Shown one piece after another: positions 1-8,340 of a DNA stretch of 64,000 bases. The stretch is taken from positions 124,001 to 188,000 of the forward strand of contig NZ_WBVP01000005.1 in assembly GCF_008933155.1 (NCBI RefSeq), read 5' to 3'. Source of the stretch: Aliivibrio finisterrensis (lineage in GTDB: Bacteria; Pseudomonadota; Gammaproteobacteria; Enterobacterales; Vibrionaceae). The stretch's first letter is position 1. The number at the start of each line of letters is the position of its first letter. Both the position numbers and the translations under genes were made by a program. The notes beneath the pieces were generated by a model that was given only the letters and a program-made list of their open reading frames with translations, ran no database searches and was not told the DNA's origin.

Positions 1-2
1 GG

Positions 3-83
3 GAAAGCTTGAAAAAAACCGCGACCGCTATTTTAGTCGAAAATAGTGAACAATCTCTAAAAGGGGCTGGTGAATCGGTCTAA
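3..83 (+). CDS. C-terminal tail of an unidentified upstream gene (partial)
   Basis: One frame is open from the left window edge to a TAA at 81-83 and encodes 26 residues that end in KGAGESV. A good intrinsic terminator follows 30 bases later, which is what the end of a real transcription unit looks like. The other two forward frames hit stops by base 46. The tail is too short for me to recognise a family. Treating it as coding is an inference from the open frame and the terminator. Confidence 0.4.
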   Translation, partial: ESLKKTATAILVENSEQSLKGAGESV

Positions 84-112
84 GTAGAATAAAAAAGTAA
101 TGCATACTAATA

Positions 113-142
113 GCGCTCATGGTAAAAAATGAGTGCCTTTTT
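113..142 (+). terminator. Intrinsic terminator after the left-edge gene
   Basis: GCGCTCAT and ATGAGTGC form an 8-bp stem with one G-U pair around a GGTAAAAA loop, followed by CTTTTT. It separates the left-edge gene from the 55-codon ORF. Confidence 0.75.
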
Positions 143-205
143 ACACTTGTCCCAACATTAAGGTTGTTTTTCTGTATATTTATAAGGCAATTTTACATAA
201 GGTAA

Positions 206-278
206 TTTACACTAATGTAAATAAGTATGTAAATAAGTATGTAAATAAGTATGTAAATAAGTATTTAAGTAAGTATTT
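206..278. repeat. 12-bp tandem repeat that starts from a TTTACA/TGTAAA palindrome
   Basis: Four perfect copies of TGTAAATAAGTA run from 216 to 263, and a degenerate fifth copy runs to 275. The first TGTAAA is also the right half of a 16-bp palindrome, TTTACA-CTAA-TGTAAA, at 206-221. The array ends about 20 bases before the ATG of the small ORF at 297, so it lies in that gene's promoter or leader. It has no CRISPR-like repeat/spacer structure. Confidence 0.85.
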
Positions 279-296
279 ATGGAAGGGGTGGTTTAT

Positions 297-464
297 ATGA
301 ATACGTTAGATACAAGTAACAGTATGGTTTCAGATTTAGAAACGACAAAGAAATTGCCAATTCAACATGAAAAACTAGATTACACTGTAAATACGTGGGA
401 CCAATTAACTGAAAAACAACAACAAGAAATATTAGCTCATTTGATAGCAATACCTTTTGAGTGA
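297..464 (+). CDS. Small hypothetical protein, 55 aa
   Basis: I do not recognise this protein. The start at 297 is chosen because GGAAGGGG at 281-288 is a strong ribosome-binding site about 8 bases upstream. The ATG at 279 overlaps the end of the tandem repeat and has no such site. The product is polar and acidic, has no membrane segment or signal peptide, and contains a run of three glutamines (KQQQE) before a short hydrophobic C-terminus (LAHLIAIPFE). It stands alone between a terminator and the transporter operon. The strong ribosome-binding site is the best sign that it is expressed. Its function is unknown. Confidence 0.5.
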   Translation: MNTLDTSNSMVSDLETTKKLPIQHEKLDYTVNTWDQLTEKQQQEILAHLIAIPFE

Positions 465-725
465 TTTTTTGCGTTAACACATTCTTTATTCCCTTATTCG
501 GATAGTTTAATCCAATGAGGTTTACTTTGTTGCACTTTTATAATAATGGTATCAAAAAAACGGCCTTTTTCTTCCTTATCCCCTCACTATTCTGCAAACT
601 GTTAACTCTATTACATTATCAAGCCTTGGCTTTGTAGTTACTTAATCATTGGGCTAAGTTAATAAAACTATTATAGAAATAATAGACAACGGAGTTTATT
701 GAAGGATATGGAGCAATAATCACGG

Positions 726-1754
726 ATGATATCTTACCTACTTAGACGACTTTTATTGGTTGTCCCAACCTTCATTGGTATTACCTTACTTATTTTTGCG
801 TTAACGCGTTTTGTTCCCGGTGGCCCTGTAGAGCGTATGCTTCTGAGCTTACAAATGCAGGGAAGCGCTGAAACGGGTGGAACGAGCAGTGTAACTGATG
901 GAAATAATGCCTTATCAGAAGATCAAATCGCCGAGCTTAATGCGTTTTATGGTTTAGATAAGCCCGTTTTTGAAGCCTATTATGATTGGTTAACAAAATT
1001 AGTAGTGCTTGATCTTGGTGAATCGACCCGTTATTACGAACCCGTATGGGATATGATTGCTGAGCGCTTACCTGTTTCTCTCTTTTATGGAGGAATGACC
1101 TTTCTACTCAGTTATCTTATTTCCATTCCTCTCGGTTATTTAAAAGCGTTAAAGCATGGCTCCATTCTTGATTCCACCTCTTCCATTGCTATTTTTGTTG
1201 GTTTTGCTTTGCCGGGTTACGTCATTGGTGTGTTCTTAATTAGTTTATTTAGCTATCAACTAGAATGGTTTCCAATGGGTGGCTTTGTTGGCGATGACTT
1301 TGATGATTTCGGCGCTTTTGAACAAATAAAAGACATTATATGGCATGCCGTATTACCCCTGTTTTGCTATCTCATCGGTGATTTTGCTCTACTTACGATG
1401 ACCATGAAGAATAACTTAATGGAAAACTTAGCGGCGGATTATGTTCGTACCGCCATCGCTAAAGGGTTGCCATTTAGAAAAGCCGTTCGTAAACACGCCT
1501 TACGTAATAGTTTGATCCCTGTTGCGAGTCACTTTGGTAATTCACTGATGTTTTTTATGACGGGTTCGTTTCTCATCGAGGTTATTTTCAATATTGATGG
1601 TATTGGTTTACTAGGCTACGAAGCGATAATGGAGCGAGATTACCCAGTCGTTATGGGGTTGTTTGCCATTAACGCCATGATGCTGATGCTAGGCAATATT
1701 TTATCTGATGTGTGTGTTGCTGTGGTTGATCCTCGCGTGAAGTTTGGAGCTTAA
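726..1754 (+). CDS. yejB: ABC peptide importer permease, YejB type
   Basis: This is an inner-membrane permease of a peptide importer, 342 aa. The N-terminus (MISYLLRRLLLVVPT, then a hydrophobic segment and PGGPV) is the standard opening of the OppB/DppB/YejB family. The EAA-type cytoplasmic loop for contact with the ATPase is at about residues 240-265 (DYVRTAIAKGL). The C-terminal half (GSFLIEVIFNIDGIGLLGYE, then RDYPV and VDPR) resembles E. coli YejB more closely than OppB, from memory of that sequence. It is the first gene of a five-gene operon with the partner permease 2 bases downstream. The substrate is probably a peptide or peptide-like compound. The E. coli Yej system imports microcin C. 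Confidence 0.85.
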   Translation: MISYLLRRLLLVVPTFIGITLLIFALTRFVPGGPVERMLLSLQMQGSAETGGTSSVTDGNNALSEDQIAELNAFYGLDKPVFEAYYDWLTKLVVLDLGESTRYYEPVWDMIAERLPVSLFYGGMTFLLSYLISIPLGYLKALKHGSILDSTSSIAIFVGFALPGYVIGVFLISLFSYQLEWFPMGGFVGDDFDDFGAFEQIKDIIWHAVLPLFCYLIGDFALLTMTMKNNLMENLAADYVRTAIAKGLPFRKAVRKHALRNSLIPVASHFGNSLMFFMTGSFLIEVIFNIDGIGLLGYEAIMERDYPVVMGLFAINAMMLMLGNILSDVCVAVVDPRVKFGA

Positions 1755-1756
1755 TT

Positions 1757-2809
1757 ATGACGTCTATATTAAATTTAAGTCCATTGACGCAAAAGAAAGT
1801 TCAACGTTTTAAGGCGATAAAACGAGGCTATTGGTCATTTCTTATTTTGTTTTTACTACTGGTACTTTCTATCTTTGCGGAAGTGTTCGTTAATAGCAGA
1901 GCATTATTGGTTAGTTATCAAGGAGAGTGGCATTTTCCAACCTATGGTGGCGTAAAATCTGGAGAGACCTTTGGTTTAGATTATGTTCATGAAACCAATT
2001 ACAGAGAGTTGAAAATTAAGTTTGAACAAGAGGGGCAAGGCAATTTTGTTATTATGCCCATTGTTCCATGGAATCCTTATGAACAAGATTTTTCAGGGGA
2101 TTTTCCTCCTACAGAGCCCAGCCTTGAAGGACAGCATTACTTAGGCACCGATACGATTGGTCGAGATATTGTGTCGCGATTGGTTTATGGCTTTCGGATT
2201 GCCATGGGCTTTGCCTTAATTACCTTGGCAATATCTTACGCAATTGGCGTATCTGTTGGTTGTGCAATGGGGTTCTTTGGTGGCAAGTTCGATCTGTTTT
2301 TCCAACGTTTTATTGAAATTTGGTCTATGGTGCCTTTCTTATACGTCATCATGATATTGGTATCTATTATGAAGCCCAGCTTTATGTTGTTTACCTTAAT
2401 TAATGTCATGTTTGGCTGGATGGGAATGACATGGTATATGCGAACCATGACCTATAAAGAAAAGGCTCGTGAATACGTAATGGCAGCCAAAGCACTAGGG
2501 GCATCTAATTCTCGAATTTTGTTCCATCATATTTTACCTAATACCATGGTGATGATCGTGACTTTAGCGCCATTTACTATTGTCGCAAATATCACGGCTC
2601 TCACTGCTTTGGACTATTTGGGGCTAGGTTTAATGCCACCGACACCAAGCTGGGGGGAGCTATTGCAACAAGGAAAATCAAATTTAGATTCACCATGGAT
2701 AGCAAGCTCCGTTGTGACTGCGATTGTTACGGTATTAATTATGGTGACCTTTATTGGGGAAGGGATACGTGAAGCCTTCGATCCAAAGAAACACACTCGA
2801 TACGTTTAA
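1757..2809 (+). CDS. yejE: ABC peptide importer permease, YejE type
   Basis: This is the second permease of the importer, 350 aa. A first membrane segment at about residues 25-47 follows the RRGYWS motif typical of YejE. A long periplasmic stretch (about 50-130) then precedes the five-helix permease core, which opens with the family signature LGTDTIGRDIVSRL. The EAA loop is near residues 235-255 (EYVMAAKALGAS). The C-terminus GEGIREAFDP is also typical of the family. The gene follows yejB with a 2-base gap, so the two are probably co-translated. It pairs with YejB to form the membrane channel. Confidence 0.85.
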   Translation: MTSILNLSPLTQKKVQRFKAIKRGYWSFLILFLLLVLSIFAEVFVNSRALLVSYQGEWHFPTYGGVKSGETFGLDYVHETNYRELKIKFEQEGQGNFVIMPIVPWNPYEQDFSGDFPPTEPSLEGQHYLGTDTIGRDIVSRLVYGFRIAMGFALITLAISYAIGVSVGCAMGFFGGKFDLFFQRFIEIWSMVPFLYVIMILVSIMKPSFMLFTLINVMFGWMGMTWYMRTMTYKEKAREYVMAAKALGASNSRILFHHILPNTMVMIVTLAPFTIVANITALTALDYLGLGLMPPTPSWGELLQQGKSNLDSPWIASSVVTAIVTVLIMVTFIGEGIREAFDPKKHTRYV

Positions 2810-2893
2810 GTATTAACTATTAATCTAGGTTGATGGAAAGCAGGACCCTAGACCATATCGAAAATAGAGATAAAAAGAAAGGAATCGATAATT

Positions 2894-4732
2894 ATGAATA
2901 AAAAACTCACGATATTAGTACTATCTACCACTGCGTTATTCAGCTCTCATGTATTTTCAGCAGAGTTACCTGATAATTTACAATGGCAAACCAATGACAC
3001 AGCACCCACGTTTGCCTCTTCTGAAGCAATCTTTGGTGGTTCGTATCGAGCATACACATTAAGTTTCCCACAGACTTTTCGAACCGTTGGACCTGACTCT
3101 AATGGGTCTTTTAGAGCGTGGATTTTAGAAGCAAACTTACCCCCATTAATTAAACATCCTAATACCGGAGAGTGGCTTCCAGGGCTGGCTCAGTCGTGGG
3201 CGTTTGGTGATGATAATAAAACCGTTTATTTTAAGTTAAACCCAAAAGCGACATGGAGTGATGGTAAACCAGTAACCGCGGATGATTATCAGTTTATGCT
3301 TAAGTTGATGCGTTCAACAGACATTGTTGCCCCTTGGTATAACGACTTTTTTACTAATGAAATTGCGGACATCATTACCTTTGATAACAATACGATAGCT
3401 GTTGTGTCCGCTAAAGCTCGTAACCGTGATGAATTGATTCAGTACACCAACTTAATGCCTCGACCTGAACACTTTTATGGTAAGCCAAAGGTGGATAAAA
3501 ATAACGATGGCATTGATGATAAATTTGTTCGTAAATACAACTTCAAGCCAGAGCCTGTCACAGGACCTTACTATATTGATAAAATTAAAAAGGGTAAAAA
3601 CATTACCTTTAAACACGTAGGTGAAGATTGGTGGGGTTATGAAAATAAGTATAACCAACATCGTTACAACGTAGAAAAAATTAATATCAAGGTGATCCGC
3701 GATGCTGATATTGCGCTAAAGCATTTTGAAAAAGGCAATTTAGATTCGTTTGATTTGGTTCGTCCTGACCTTTGGCATGAAAAATCTTCCGGTAAAAACT
3801 ATCAAAATGGGTACATACAAAAAGCATGGGTGTTTAACCAAGCGCCAGTGGGAGCAGGTGGACTATGGTTGAATACGGCAAAACCAATGCTGAACGATAT
3901 TAATGTTCGTAAAGGCATTATGTTTGCGACTGACTTTGACATGATGATAGAGAAAGTCCTTCGTGGGGATTATTCTCGTAAGCCAAATGGCATGGGATTT
4001 GGTCATATTGGTTATGACAATACAGAGATTAAGGCGCCTAAGTTCGATGCTAAAAAAGCCATCGAATATTTTGAGAAAGCGGGATTCACTAAGGTCGGCT
4101 CTGATGGTATTCGTGTTAATGATAAGGGCGAGCGACTAAGTTTTGCCGTTACTTATTCTCAGCAATCTTTCACTCCTCGTGTTGCGGTATTAAAAGAGCA
4201 GGCAAAATTGGCAGGGCTGGATCTTGAGCTGAATCTTATTGATGGCTCAAGTATGTTTAAATATGTACTTGAGAAAAAGCACGATATCTCTTTCCATAAT
4301 ATGGGCACAGGCGACATTCCTGCCTATTGGGAATATTTCCACTCAGATAATGCCAATAAACCACAAACTAACCATTTCACTAATTTCACCTCTCCAGAGC
4401 TAGATAGTTTAATCGACTCATTCAAAAATGAATTTGATATTGAGAAAAAACGAGCGCTTTCTCGCAAGATCCAACAAGTGATTGCGGATGCTAACGTTAT
4501 TGTTCCAGGTTATATGGTGCCATACGCACGTGCAGGTTATTGGCGTTGGATGAAACTGCCAGAAAATATAGCCACTAAACAGACTGGGTATTTATTCCAC
4601 GGTTGGGGATTCTCTCAAACATTCAGCACCTTCTGGATTGATGAAGCAGCGAAGAAAGAAACCAAAGCAGCAATGAAATCAGGCAAAACCTTTGAGTCAG
4701 TGACCATCATTGATGACACTTACAAACTATAA
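2894..4732 (+). CDS. yejA: Periplasmic peptide-binding protein, YejA type
   Basis: This is the substrate receptor of the importer, 612 aa, within the size expected for YejA and larger than typical OppA. A signal peptide spans about residues 1-22 (MNKKLTILVLSTTALFSSHVFSA), and mature SBP family 5 sequence follows. Landmarks are WSDGKPVTADDYQF near residue 115, TGPYYIDKIKKGK near 220, and WWGYENKYNQHRYNV, all of which fit the YejA branch. AAAGGAAT supplies the ribosome-binding site. The gene lies between the permeases and the two ATPases. A stem-loop just after it (4756-4773) could stabilise this part of the mRNA. Confidence 0.85.
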   Translation: MNKKLTILVLSTTALFSSHVFSAELPDNLQWQTNDTAPTFASSEAIFGGSYRAYTLSFPQTFRTVGPDSNGSFRAWILEANLPPLIKHPNTGEWLPGLAQSWAFGDDNKTVYFKLNPKATWSDGKPVTADDYQFMLKLMRSTDIVAPWYNDFFTNEIADIITFDNNTIAVVSAKARNRDELIQYTNLMPRPEHFYGKPKVDKNNDGIDDKFVRKYNFKPEPVTGPYYIDKIKKGKNITFKHVGEDWWGYENKYNQHRYNVEKINIKVIRDADIALKHFEKGNLDSFDLVRPDLWHEKSSGKNYQNGYIQKAWVFNQAPVGAGGLWLNTAKPMLNDINVRKGIMFATDFDMMIEKVLRGDYSRKPNGMGFGHIGYDNTEIKAPKFDAKKAIEYFEKAGFTKVGSDGIRVNDKGERLSFAVTYSQQSFTPRVAVLKEQAKLAGLDLELNLIDGSSMFKYVLEKKHDISFHNMGTGDIPAYWEYFHSDNANKPQTNHFTNFTSPELDSLIDSFKNEFDIEKKRALSRKIQQVIADANVIVPGYMVPYARAGYWRWMKLPENIATKQTGYLFHGWGFSQTFSTFWIDEAAKKETKAAMKSGKTFESVTIIDDTYKL

Positions 4733-4755
4733 GTTTAACTAAGTAACGTAAAGGT

Positions 4756-4773
4756 TAGGAGAGGGATCTCCTA
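4756..4773 (+). other. Stem-loop between the binding-protein gene and the ATPase genes
   Basis: TAGGAGA and TCTCCTA form a perfect 7-bp stem around GGGA, with no T-run after it. Hairpins after binding-protein genes in ABC operons often protect the upstream message, so that more receptor than ATPase is made. That role here is an inference. Confidence 0.5.
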
Positions 4774-4808
4774 GTGACAACATACTAATAAAAACAGTGA
4801 AGATGCAT

Positions 4809-5816
4809 ATGGATAGAAAGATTGTTTTATCAGTAGAAGATCTAGTGACTGAGTTTCAAACTGATGATGGCACAGTAAGAGTGTTAGATGGTGTTAGCTT
4901 TCAAGTCCCAAAAGGAAAAACCATTGGTATTGTTGGTGAATCAGGGTGTGGGAAAAGTGTCACGTCGATGTCTATTATGGGGTTATTACCTAAGCCGTAT
5001 GGCAATGTAGTCGGGGGGCGAATTTTATATAATGAGACGGATTTGGTTCAGCTAAGCCCTGATAAATTATATGAAATGCGTGGTAATCGTATCTCCATGA
5101 TCTTCCAAGATCCAATGACAGCACTTAACCCCGTACATACTATAGGAAAGCAGATTCACGAAGTACTAGAACTTCACCGTCCTGATTTAGGTAAAAAACA
5201 GCGCCTCGCCTATTCTTTAGAGATGTTAGAAAAAGTAGGCATCCCATCACCGGGATCTCGGATTCATGAGTACCCCCATAATTTGTCTGGTGGTATGCGT
5301 CAGCGTGTCATGATAGCCATTGCCCTCGCATGTGAACCTGACATTTTAATTTGTGATGAGCCAACGACAGCGTTAGATGTCACCATTCAGGCGCAGATTT
5401 TAGAGTTAATGAAAAAGCTGCAAGATGAAACGGGCATGTCGATTATTTTTATTACTCATGATCTTGGCGTGGTGGCTGAGATCTGTGATGAAGTTGTCGT
5501 GATGTATGCAGGGAGGGTGGCAGAACAAGCGGGTATTTTTGAATTGTTTGATAATCCAAAGCACCCATACACGCAAGGCCTGATGTCTTCTATGCCGAGT
5601 TTAAGTTTACAGCCAAAAACAGAACTTGAAACCATTCAGGGTACGGTTCCTTCATTACATGAAATGCCAGCAGGTTGTCGATTTTCAACACGCTGTAAAT
5701 ACAAGCAAGACATATGTAACACTGAGGTGCCAATCATGAGTGAGGTAGGTTTATTGCATCAGGTAAGTTGCCATTTTACTCATGAATTAATTGCCAGTAA
5801 TGAGGTGGTTAAATGA
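4809..5816 (+). CDS. ABC peptide importer ATPase 1 (first half of a YejF-type pair)
   Basis: This is a cytoplasmic ATP-binding subunit of 335 aa from the chosen ATG. Walker A is GESGCGKS (about 43-50), the signature motif is LSGGMRQR, Walker B is [12 protein letters not shown] and the switch histidine is in FITHD. The C-terminal oligopeptide-transporter extension carries GCRFSTRC and further cysteines (DIC, VSC), a spacing associated with an Fe-S cluster in DppD-like proteins. The frame also has GTG at 4797 and ATG at 4803. ATG 4809 is preferred because GAAG lies 6 bases upstream. In E. coli the two ATPases are fused in YejF; here they are separate and overlap by 4 bases. Confidence 0.9.
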   Translation: MDRKIVLSVEDLVTEFQTDDGTVRVLDGVSFQVPKGKTIGIVGESGCGKSVTSMSIMGLLPKPYGNVVGGRILYNETDLVQLSPDKLYEMRGNRISMIFQDPMTALNPVHTIGKQIHEVLELHRPDLGKKQRLAYSLEMLEKVGIPSPGSRIHEYPHNLSGGMRQRVMIAIALACEPDILICDEPTTALDVTIQAQILELMKKLQDETGMSIIFITHDLGVVAEICDEVVVMYAGRVAEQAGIFELFDNPKHPYTQGLMSSMPSLSLQPKTELETIQGTVPSLHEMPAGCRFSTRCKYKQDICNTEVPIMSEVGLLHQVSCHFTHELIASNEVVK

Positions 5817-6781
5817 GTGAGTTATTAAAAATTAATGGTCTTAAGCAGTATTTTTATTCAGGAAAAGGGATCTTTAATAAGGGATATGTAGTTCATGCGG
5901 TTGATGGGGTTTCACTGAGTGTTAATAAAGGTGAAACGCTTGGGCTTGTCGGGGAATCTGGTTGTGGGAAAAGTACATTAGGTCGTAGCCTTCTAAAGTT
6001 ATTTGAGCCAACAGCAGGGCGTATATATTTTGAAGGTCATGATATTACAGAGCTTGGCAATAAAGAGATGCGGTCACTTCGCCAAGACATGCAGATTATT
6101 TTTCAAGATCCTACAGAGTCTCTGAATCCTAGACACACGATAGAGATGATTCTAGAAGAGCCTTTTGTTATTCACGGAGTGGGAACAGTAGAAGAACGTA
6201 AACAATGGGTGGAAGACTTGCTGATTAAAGTCGGTTTACCTGCGAGTGCAGCAACGCGTTATCCTCATGAGTTTTCGGGTGGTCAAAAGCAAAGAATTGG
6301 TATCGCAAGAGCCATAGCGTTAAAACCAAAATTAATAGTGTGTGATGAATCAGTGTCTGCATTGGATGTGTCAGTTCAAGCTCAGATAGTGAATTTATTA
6401 TTAGACTTACAAAAAGAGATGAACTTAGCGTTGATTTTTATTGCTCATGATTTATCGGTTGTGAAGCACATCTCAGACAAAGTAGCAGTCATGTACTTAG
6501 GTAAAATTGTTGAATATGGTGATTCGGAAACCTTATATCACTCGCCAAAGCACCCTTATACTGAAGCGCTACTGTCTGCGATACCTGTTTCTCATCCTAG
6601 ATGTAGAGGAAAGGAGCGGATTATTTTAAAAGGAGATGTTCCTTCGCCTATTAATCCTCCCAAAGGATGTCGATTTTCAACTCGTTGCCCAAAAGCAGAG
6701 GCAGAATGCTTCACTAAAGAACCGATAAGGCATGAACTTTCTGATAATGGGCATGAAGTGGCTTGCCATTTATATAGATAA
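5813..6781 (+). CDS. ABC peptide importer ATPase 2 (second half of a YejF-type pair)
   Basis: This is the second ATP-binding subunit, 322 aa. Its ATG overlaps the previous stop (ATGA), so the two are probably translationally coupled. Walker A is GESGCGKS (about 47-54), the signature is FSGGQKQR and Walker B is [12 protein letters not shown], as in OppF/DppF. The C-terminal extension again has the cysteine set [11 protein letters not shown] and ACH. It works with ATPase 1 to power the YejB/YejE channel. It is the last gene of the operon, and its stop codon abuts the palindromic repeat element at 6781. Confidence 0.9.
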   Translation: MSELLKINGLKQYFYSGKGIFNKGYVVHAVDGVSLSVNKGETLGLVGESGCGKSTLGRSLLKLFEPTAGRIYFEGHDITELGNKEMRSLRQDMQIIFQDPTESLNPRHTIEMILEEPFVIHGVGTVEERKQWVEDLLIKVGLPASAATRYPHEFSGGQKQRIGIARAIALKPKLIVCDESVSALDVSVQAQIVNLLLDLQKEMNLALIFIAHDLSVVKHISDKVAVMYLGKIVEYGDSETLYHSPKHPYTEALLSAIPVSHPRCRGKERIILKGDVPSPINPPKGCRFSTRCPKAEAECFTKEPIRHELSDNGHEVACHLYR

Positions 6782-6942
6782 TACCAATCTACATAAGTAT
6801 TTGATCATTCTTGCTTGTTAAAATCGATTATATCTGCGTTATAAATTTTGTAATTAGATCCACTAGTTACTGTAATTTATACCTTGCTCTAATCGATTTT
6901 TCCTACGCAATTATCTGAACAAAGACTTATCCAGAATGGTAT
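6781..6942. repeat. Palindromic intergenic element, MITE-like
   Basis: The ends are an imperfect inverted repeat: ATACCAATCTACATAAGT at 6781-6798 against the reverse complement of 6925-6942, ATACCATTCTGGATAAGT. A second inner pair (AAAATCGATTA near 6820, mirrored by TAATCGATTTT near 6890) also matches, so the whole ~160 bp folds back on itself. It encodes nothing and sits between an operon end and the next gene. The structure fits a non-autonomous mobile repeat of Vibrionaceae. I see no transposase. Confidence 0.6.
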
Positions 6943-7014
6943 AAATATCTTTTTTGAAACATCTGTATTTGCTTGTTTTATCCTATAGTTAATAAAAAAG
7001 AATGAGAGAAAATC

Positions 7015-7341
7015 ATGAAAAAGTTATTGGCTTTTACGGCCCTAGGATTACTTGCTGGTTGTTCATCTACAATGCCTGATATGGGAACTGCGCAACCAGT
7101 TAACTATCAGTGCGATGGTGGTAAAAATTTTCAGATAACGTTTAATGAAGACAAAGCATTACTGCAATTACCTAAAGGCGATTATGCTTTAAAGCGTGCC
7201 GTATCAGCATCAGGAATGAAGTATATTTCAGATGATGGAATGCCTGATATTAGCGCTGCGATAGTATTTCACGGAAAAGGGGATGAAGCTCGGCTGGATT
7301 TAGGTCGTGTAGTTTTAAAGAATTGTACGGTGATTAAATAA
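7015..7341 (+). CDS. Lipoprotein of the MliC/PliC lysozyme-inhibitor type
   Basis: This protein has 108 aa. A lipoprotein signal peptide ends in the lipobox LLAGC (Cys16), so the product should be anchored in the outer membrane or periplasm. The mature part has the layout of the membrane-bound c-type lysozyme inhibitor family: an early YQCDGGK, a central SASGMKY, and FHGKGDEARLDL near the end. Two mature cysteines (in YQCDGG and KNCTV) could form a disulfide. The match is by pattern and is weaker in the middle, so inhibitor activity is an inference. The gene is monocistronic, with a strong terminator right after it. Confidence 0.65.
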   Translation: MKKLLAFTALGLLAGCSSTMPDMGTAQPVNYQCDGGKNFQITFNEDKALLQLPKGDYALKRAVSASGMKYISDDGMPDISAAIVFHGKGDEARLDLGRVVLKNCTVIK

Positions 7342-7350
7342 GTAAAGAAA

Positions 7351-7383
7351 AGGCGATGCTATTAATAACGCATCGCCTTTTTT
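7351..7383. terminator. Bidirectional terminator between the lipoprotein gene and the yitT-like gene
   Basis: GGCGATGC and GCATCGCC form a perfect 8-bp stem, flanked by an A-rich run on the left and TTTTTT on the right. It can therefore stop the rightward lipoprotein transcript and also the leftward transcript that ends at 7406. Confidence 0.9.
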
Positions 7384-7405
7384 CATTCAATGTGATGGTT
7401 AGGCA

Positions 7406-8014
7406 CTACGTCCCATAAGTCACAATGTATCTATTAGGTTTATGGTTCATTGCAAGGACGATATTTAATACCGCGGCACCAAGAACAGATACAACCAATA
7501 ACCAAGGGGTTATAAAGAAGAAAGAAGCACTTAAAATACAGAAGTCGATCGCCATTTGAACTTTACCTACCGATATTCCAAACTTCTCTTGAATGAACAA
7601 GCAAAGGACATTAAAACCACCTAAACTAGAACGATGCCTAAATAAAATAAGCATACCTAATCCCATCAATAAACCACCAGCGACAGCACAGTAAATGTCA
7701 TTAATATGATCCACTGAGATCATCATATTCAAATGATCAGTCATGATAGAAACAAGACCACCAGAGATTAAGCTGGTTAATGCAAACTGTTTCCCAAACC
7801 GTTGCCAAGCCAGAGCATAGAATGGCAAGTTACAAGTGAAATATAAAATACCAAAACTAACGCCGCTCATTTGGCTCAATAATAGCGCCAATCCAGTGGT
7901 ACCCCCAGTTAAGAGTTGAGCGGCTTGCAAAAAGAAAATGCCTTGAGAGACTAAGAAAGTGCCTGTCAGAATAGCAATGACATCTTCCTTGTGAGTGTGT
8001 TTAATTTTTTCCAT
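7406..8014 (-). CDS. YitT-family integral membrane protein
   Basis: This is a polytopic inner-membrane protein of 202 aa with about five or six hydrophobic helices. It matches the YitT/DUF161 family: the opening GTFLVSQGIFFLQAAQLLTGGTTGLALLLS and the mid-protein GLGMLILFRHRSSLGGFNVL are typical. It is shorter than Bacillus YitT because it lacks the C-terminal DUF2179 domain, which is usual for the proteobacterial form. The transported substrate, if any, is not known. The gene is transcribed towards the lipoprotein gene and shares its terminator. Confidence 0.7.
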   Translation of the reverse strand: MEKIKHTHKEDVIAILTGTFLVSQGIFFLQAAQLLTGGTTGLALLLSQMSGVSFGILYFTCNLPFYALAWQRFGKQFALTSLISGGLVSIMTDHLNMMISVDHINDIYCAVAGGLLMGLGMLILFRHRSSLGGFNVLCLFIQEKFGISVGKVQMAIDFCILSASFFFITPWLLVVSVLGAAVLNIVLAMNHKPNRYIVTYGT

Positions 8015-8340
8015 AACGACAGGGTCTGTTCTTGTACCAATAAAATAATGGTCGAAAGAATAGTAGGATTATAAATTTATGCAATCGATTGTCGGAAAAT
8101 ATAAGAGAAGATTTGTAGTAAAGCCTTTACATAGTGTAAAGCAAATTATTGACACATATTGAATCCCATTCATGTTGATAATGAGGAATCCTCTTCAAAA
8201 ATGATAAAGAAATATGTAATTTAGGGTATCTGATCTAGATCAAATTATGTAGAATACATCACAGTTAAGACTAGTGACGTAATCGTTTGCGTCATTGGGC
8301 TATTTTTGGGTTTTATATTTATCTGAGTCAGGAGATACAG
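8015..8340. promoter_or_regulatory. Intergenic region between the divergent yitT-like gene and glyA
   Basis: This 326-bp stretch holds three palindromic sites. TTTACA-TAG-TGTAAA is at 8126-8140. CTGAT-CTAG-ATCAA, close to the FNR consensus, is at 8230-8243. A PurR-like operator is at 8277-8292. No clear sigma-70 promoter stands out. GGAG at 8331-8334 is the glyA ribosome-binding site. Which site serves which gene cannot be read from the sequence. Confidence 0.5.
8277..8292 (+). promoter_or_regulatory. PurR-like operator upstream of glyA
   Basis: ACGTAATCGTTTGCGT matches the E. coli PurR consensus ACGCAAACGTTTGCGT at 14 of 16 positions. PurR represses glyA in E. coli because one-carbon units feed purine synthesis. 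The site is about 50 bases before the glyA start, a sensible place for a repressor. Confidence 0.6.

Noticed and set aside
216-275. CRISPR-like array in the left end
   Set aside because: The 12-bp units are directly adjacent with no spacers, and no cas gene is in the window.
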